Shown piece by piece: positions 62,910 to 64,000 of a DNA stretch of 64,000 nt (position 1 is the stretch's first letter; each line of letters begins with the position of its first letter). The translations under genes and the position numbers were made by a program. The stretch covers positions 251,820 through 315,819 of the forward strand of contig NZ_FNFX01000001.1 of NCBI RefSeq assembly GCF_900100975.1. The letters are read 5' to 3'. The notes beneath the pieces are model-generated. The model did not search any database. It saw only the letters and a list, made by a program, of their open reading frames with translations, and had not been told where the DNA came from. Origin of the DNA: Methylophilus rhizosphaerae. Lineage in GTDB: Bacteria; Pseudomonadota; Gammaproteobacteria; Burkholderiales; Methylophilaceae.

Positions 62910-64000
62910 TTAATCCGGCTGGAAATGCCAATTCAAGCTAAACCAGACTCCCCTTGGTGCCCCTGGCGAAATAAAATTCGTGCTACGCCAGTCTGCTGAA
63001 TTATGGTTATAACCATCAGGCCCGATATTGCCTAACACGCTTGGTGAAAAAGGATTTCTCCCCAGACGTCCAGCCGTAAAGTACTCTTTATCAAATAAGT
63101 TGGTGACAAGTACAGTAGCCGTCCACTCTTTATTGAAGCGATAACTGCTTTGCAAGTTAAAAGTCGCATAACCAGGCGCCTTGCCTGGGTTAGTGGTAGG
63201 CGCTAATGTGCGGGTATACACCTCGGTCATGGTTGTACCATTTCCGCTACCATCATCTACCTGTCGAAAGGCGGTGAAAGTTCGTGAAACACCCACCTGA
63301 TGCTCGTTATTCTCGTTGCCGCGCATAAAACTATCAGAATGCGCGACCATAGTCAGACCCACATTCCAGTTGTCAGTCAAGTCATAGCTCAGGCTAGCAT
63401 TCAGGTTGTGTAGTGAAACACCAGGCATACGATCACCAGGCTTAACATTAATGACACCCTCGCCCAATGTATTCACAGTTCTAGAGCTACTGTTATCTTC
63501 ACTGAACATCAGAAAATCATCCTGAAAGGTAGCATCGGTCAAACCGTAATTCAGCCCCCAATGCAACCGATCAATATTGCCTTTAAAACCTGCTTCAAGC
63601 CCACGACGACGAGTTTTACCCACTGTGTCAAAGAATCCTCGCCCGTTGCTAATGGCCACAAAATAGATGTCGTCCTTGAGATCGGTTTGATACGCGTTGA
63701 TATTCCATTGCGTGTTTTCACCCCATGTACCTCTCATCCCAACTTCATAACTGGTTGCTTTAATTTGCGGAAGATATGGGTCACCTGACAGGGTGGTTGG
63801 TAAGGTGCACTGGCGATTTTCGGCAATACTTTTGGGCACTTCATAAACATTACCATTGCCATCGGATTGAAAAACACCTGAAGGTCTATGATCCAAAGCA
63901 CAACCAAGCTCAATCACACTGGGAACACGCGTACCTTGTGCCACATTAGCGTAAATATTTAAATCAGGCCTGGCTTGCCAACTTGCCCCCAACTGCGGAT
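62910..64000 (-). CDS. TonB-dependent receptor, partial (copy 3), cut by right edge
   Basis: The C-terminal 363 codons of a receptor whose 5' part lies beyond the window; the frame is open to base 64000. It carries the same barrel strands as copies 1 and 2 (LNIYANVAQGTRVPSVIELGC, LPTTLSGDPYLPQIKAT, FDKEYFTAGRLGRNPFSP) and ends WFSLNWHFQPD. Closest to copy 1. Whether it too has an ECF/FecR pair cannot be seen. Confidence 0.93.
   Translation of the reverse strand, partial: PQLGASWQARPDLNIYANVAQGTRVPSVIELGCALDHRPSGVFQSDGNGNVYEVPKSIAENRQCTLPTTLSGDPYLPQIKATSYEVGMRGTWGENTQWNINAYQTDLKDDIYFVAISNGRGFFDTVGKTRRRGLEAGFKGNIDRLHWGLNYGLTDATFQDDFLMFSEDNSSSRTVNTLGEGVINVKPGDRMPGVSLHNLNASLSYDLTDNWNVGLTMVAHSDSFMRGNENNEHQVGVSRTFTAFRQVDDGSGNGTTMTEVYTRTLAPTTNPGKAPGYATFNLQSSYRFNKEWTATVLVTNLFDKEYFTAGRLGRNPFSPSVLGNIGPDGYNHNSADWRSTNFISPGAPRGVWFSLNWHFQPD

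Overview
The window looks like chromosome from an obligate or near-obligate methylotrophic betaproteobacterium, most likely Methylophilaceae (Methylophilus/Methylovorus type). This is inferred from a complete mxa cluster for calcium-dependent methanol dehydrogenase, from the gene styles around it and from the moderate G+C. No RNA genes, CRISPR arrays or insertion sequences were seen. Almost everything is on the minus strand except a five-gene plus-strand block at 25.9-30.6 kb.

Layout, left to right. (1) 1-7389: one uninterrupted minus-strand reading frame of at least 2463 codons, cut by the left edge. It joins TPR repeats, two SPINDLY/OGT-type glycosyltransferase domains, a GT-A-like domain and a SAM methyltransferase. 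(2) 7.6-12.2 kb: a small HTH regulator with a 30-bp palindrome upstream, YihY, a small unknown, a cupin and a quinol-type nitric oxide reductase preceded by a perfect FNR-type site. (3) 12.5-25.7 kb: the mxa operon in the order mxaF-J-G-I-R-S-A-C-K-L-D, followed by a secreted unknown, a thioredoxin-like protein and two YVTN beta-propellers. An intrinsic terminator lies directly before the ribosome binding site of the last propeller. (4) 25.9-30.6 kb, plus strand, divergent from mxaF: a histidine kinase, a small exported protein, a NarL-type response regulator, an ABC permease and a GldG-like protein.

(5) 30.6-43.3 kb: ExbB-ExbD-TonB, then two tandem ECF sigma/FecR/TonB-dependent receptor cassettes. 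A third, closely related receptor enters from the right edge (62.9-64 kb). (6) 43.7-52.9 kb: a type II secretion/MSHA-like machine with four pseudopilins, secretin, C/O/N/M-like assembly proteins, ATPase and platform protein. (7) 52.9-61.5 kb: a type I secretion system (TolC, HlyD, two ABC exporters) immediately downstream of its probable RTX substrate. Sections 6 and 7 form one tightly packed co-directional run. (8) 61.5-62.9 kb: a secreted 308-residue protein and a 44-residue ORF that matches its N-terminus. Each is preceded at the same distance by a ~62-nt element with an invariant loop and a compensated stem.

Working picture: methanol is oxidised in the periplasm by MxaFI with cytochrome cL, matured by MxaRSACKLD and probably controlled by the divergent two-component pair. 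Three TonB-dependent receptors provide regulated uptake of an unidentified ligand. A surface/secretion module exports an RTX protein and possibly other proteins. The best candidates for undescribed biology are the paired RNA-like elements with their truncated paralog, the giant glycosyltransferase-methyltransferase fusion, and the terminator-gated propeller gene.
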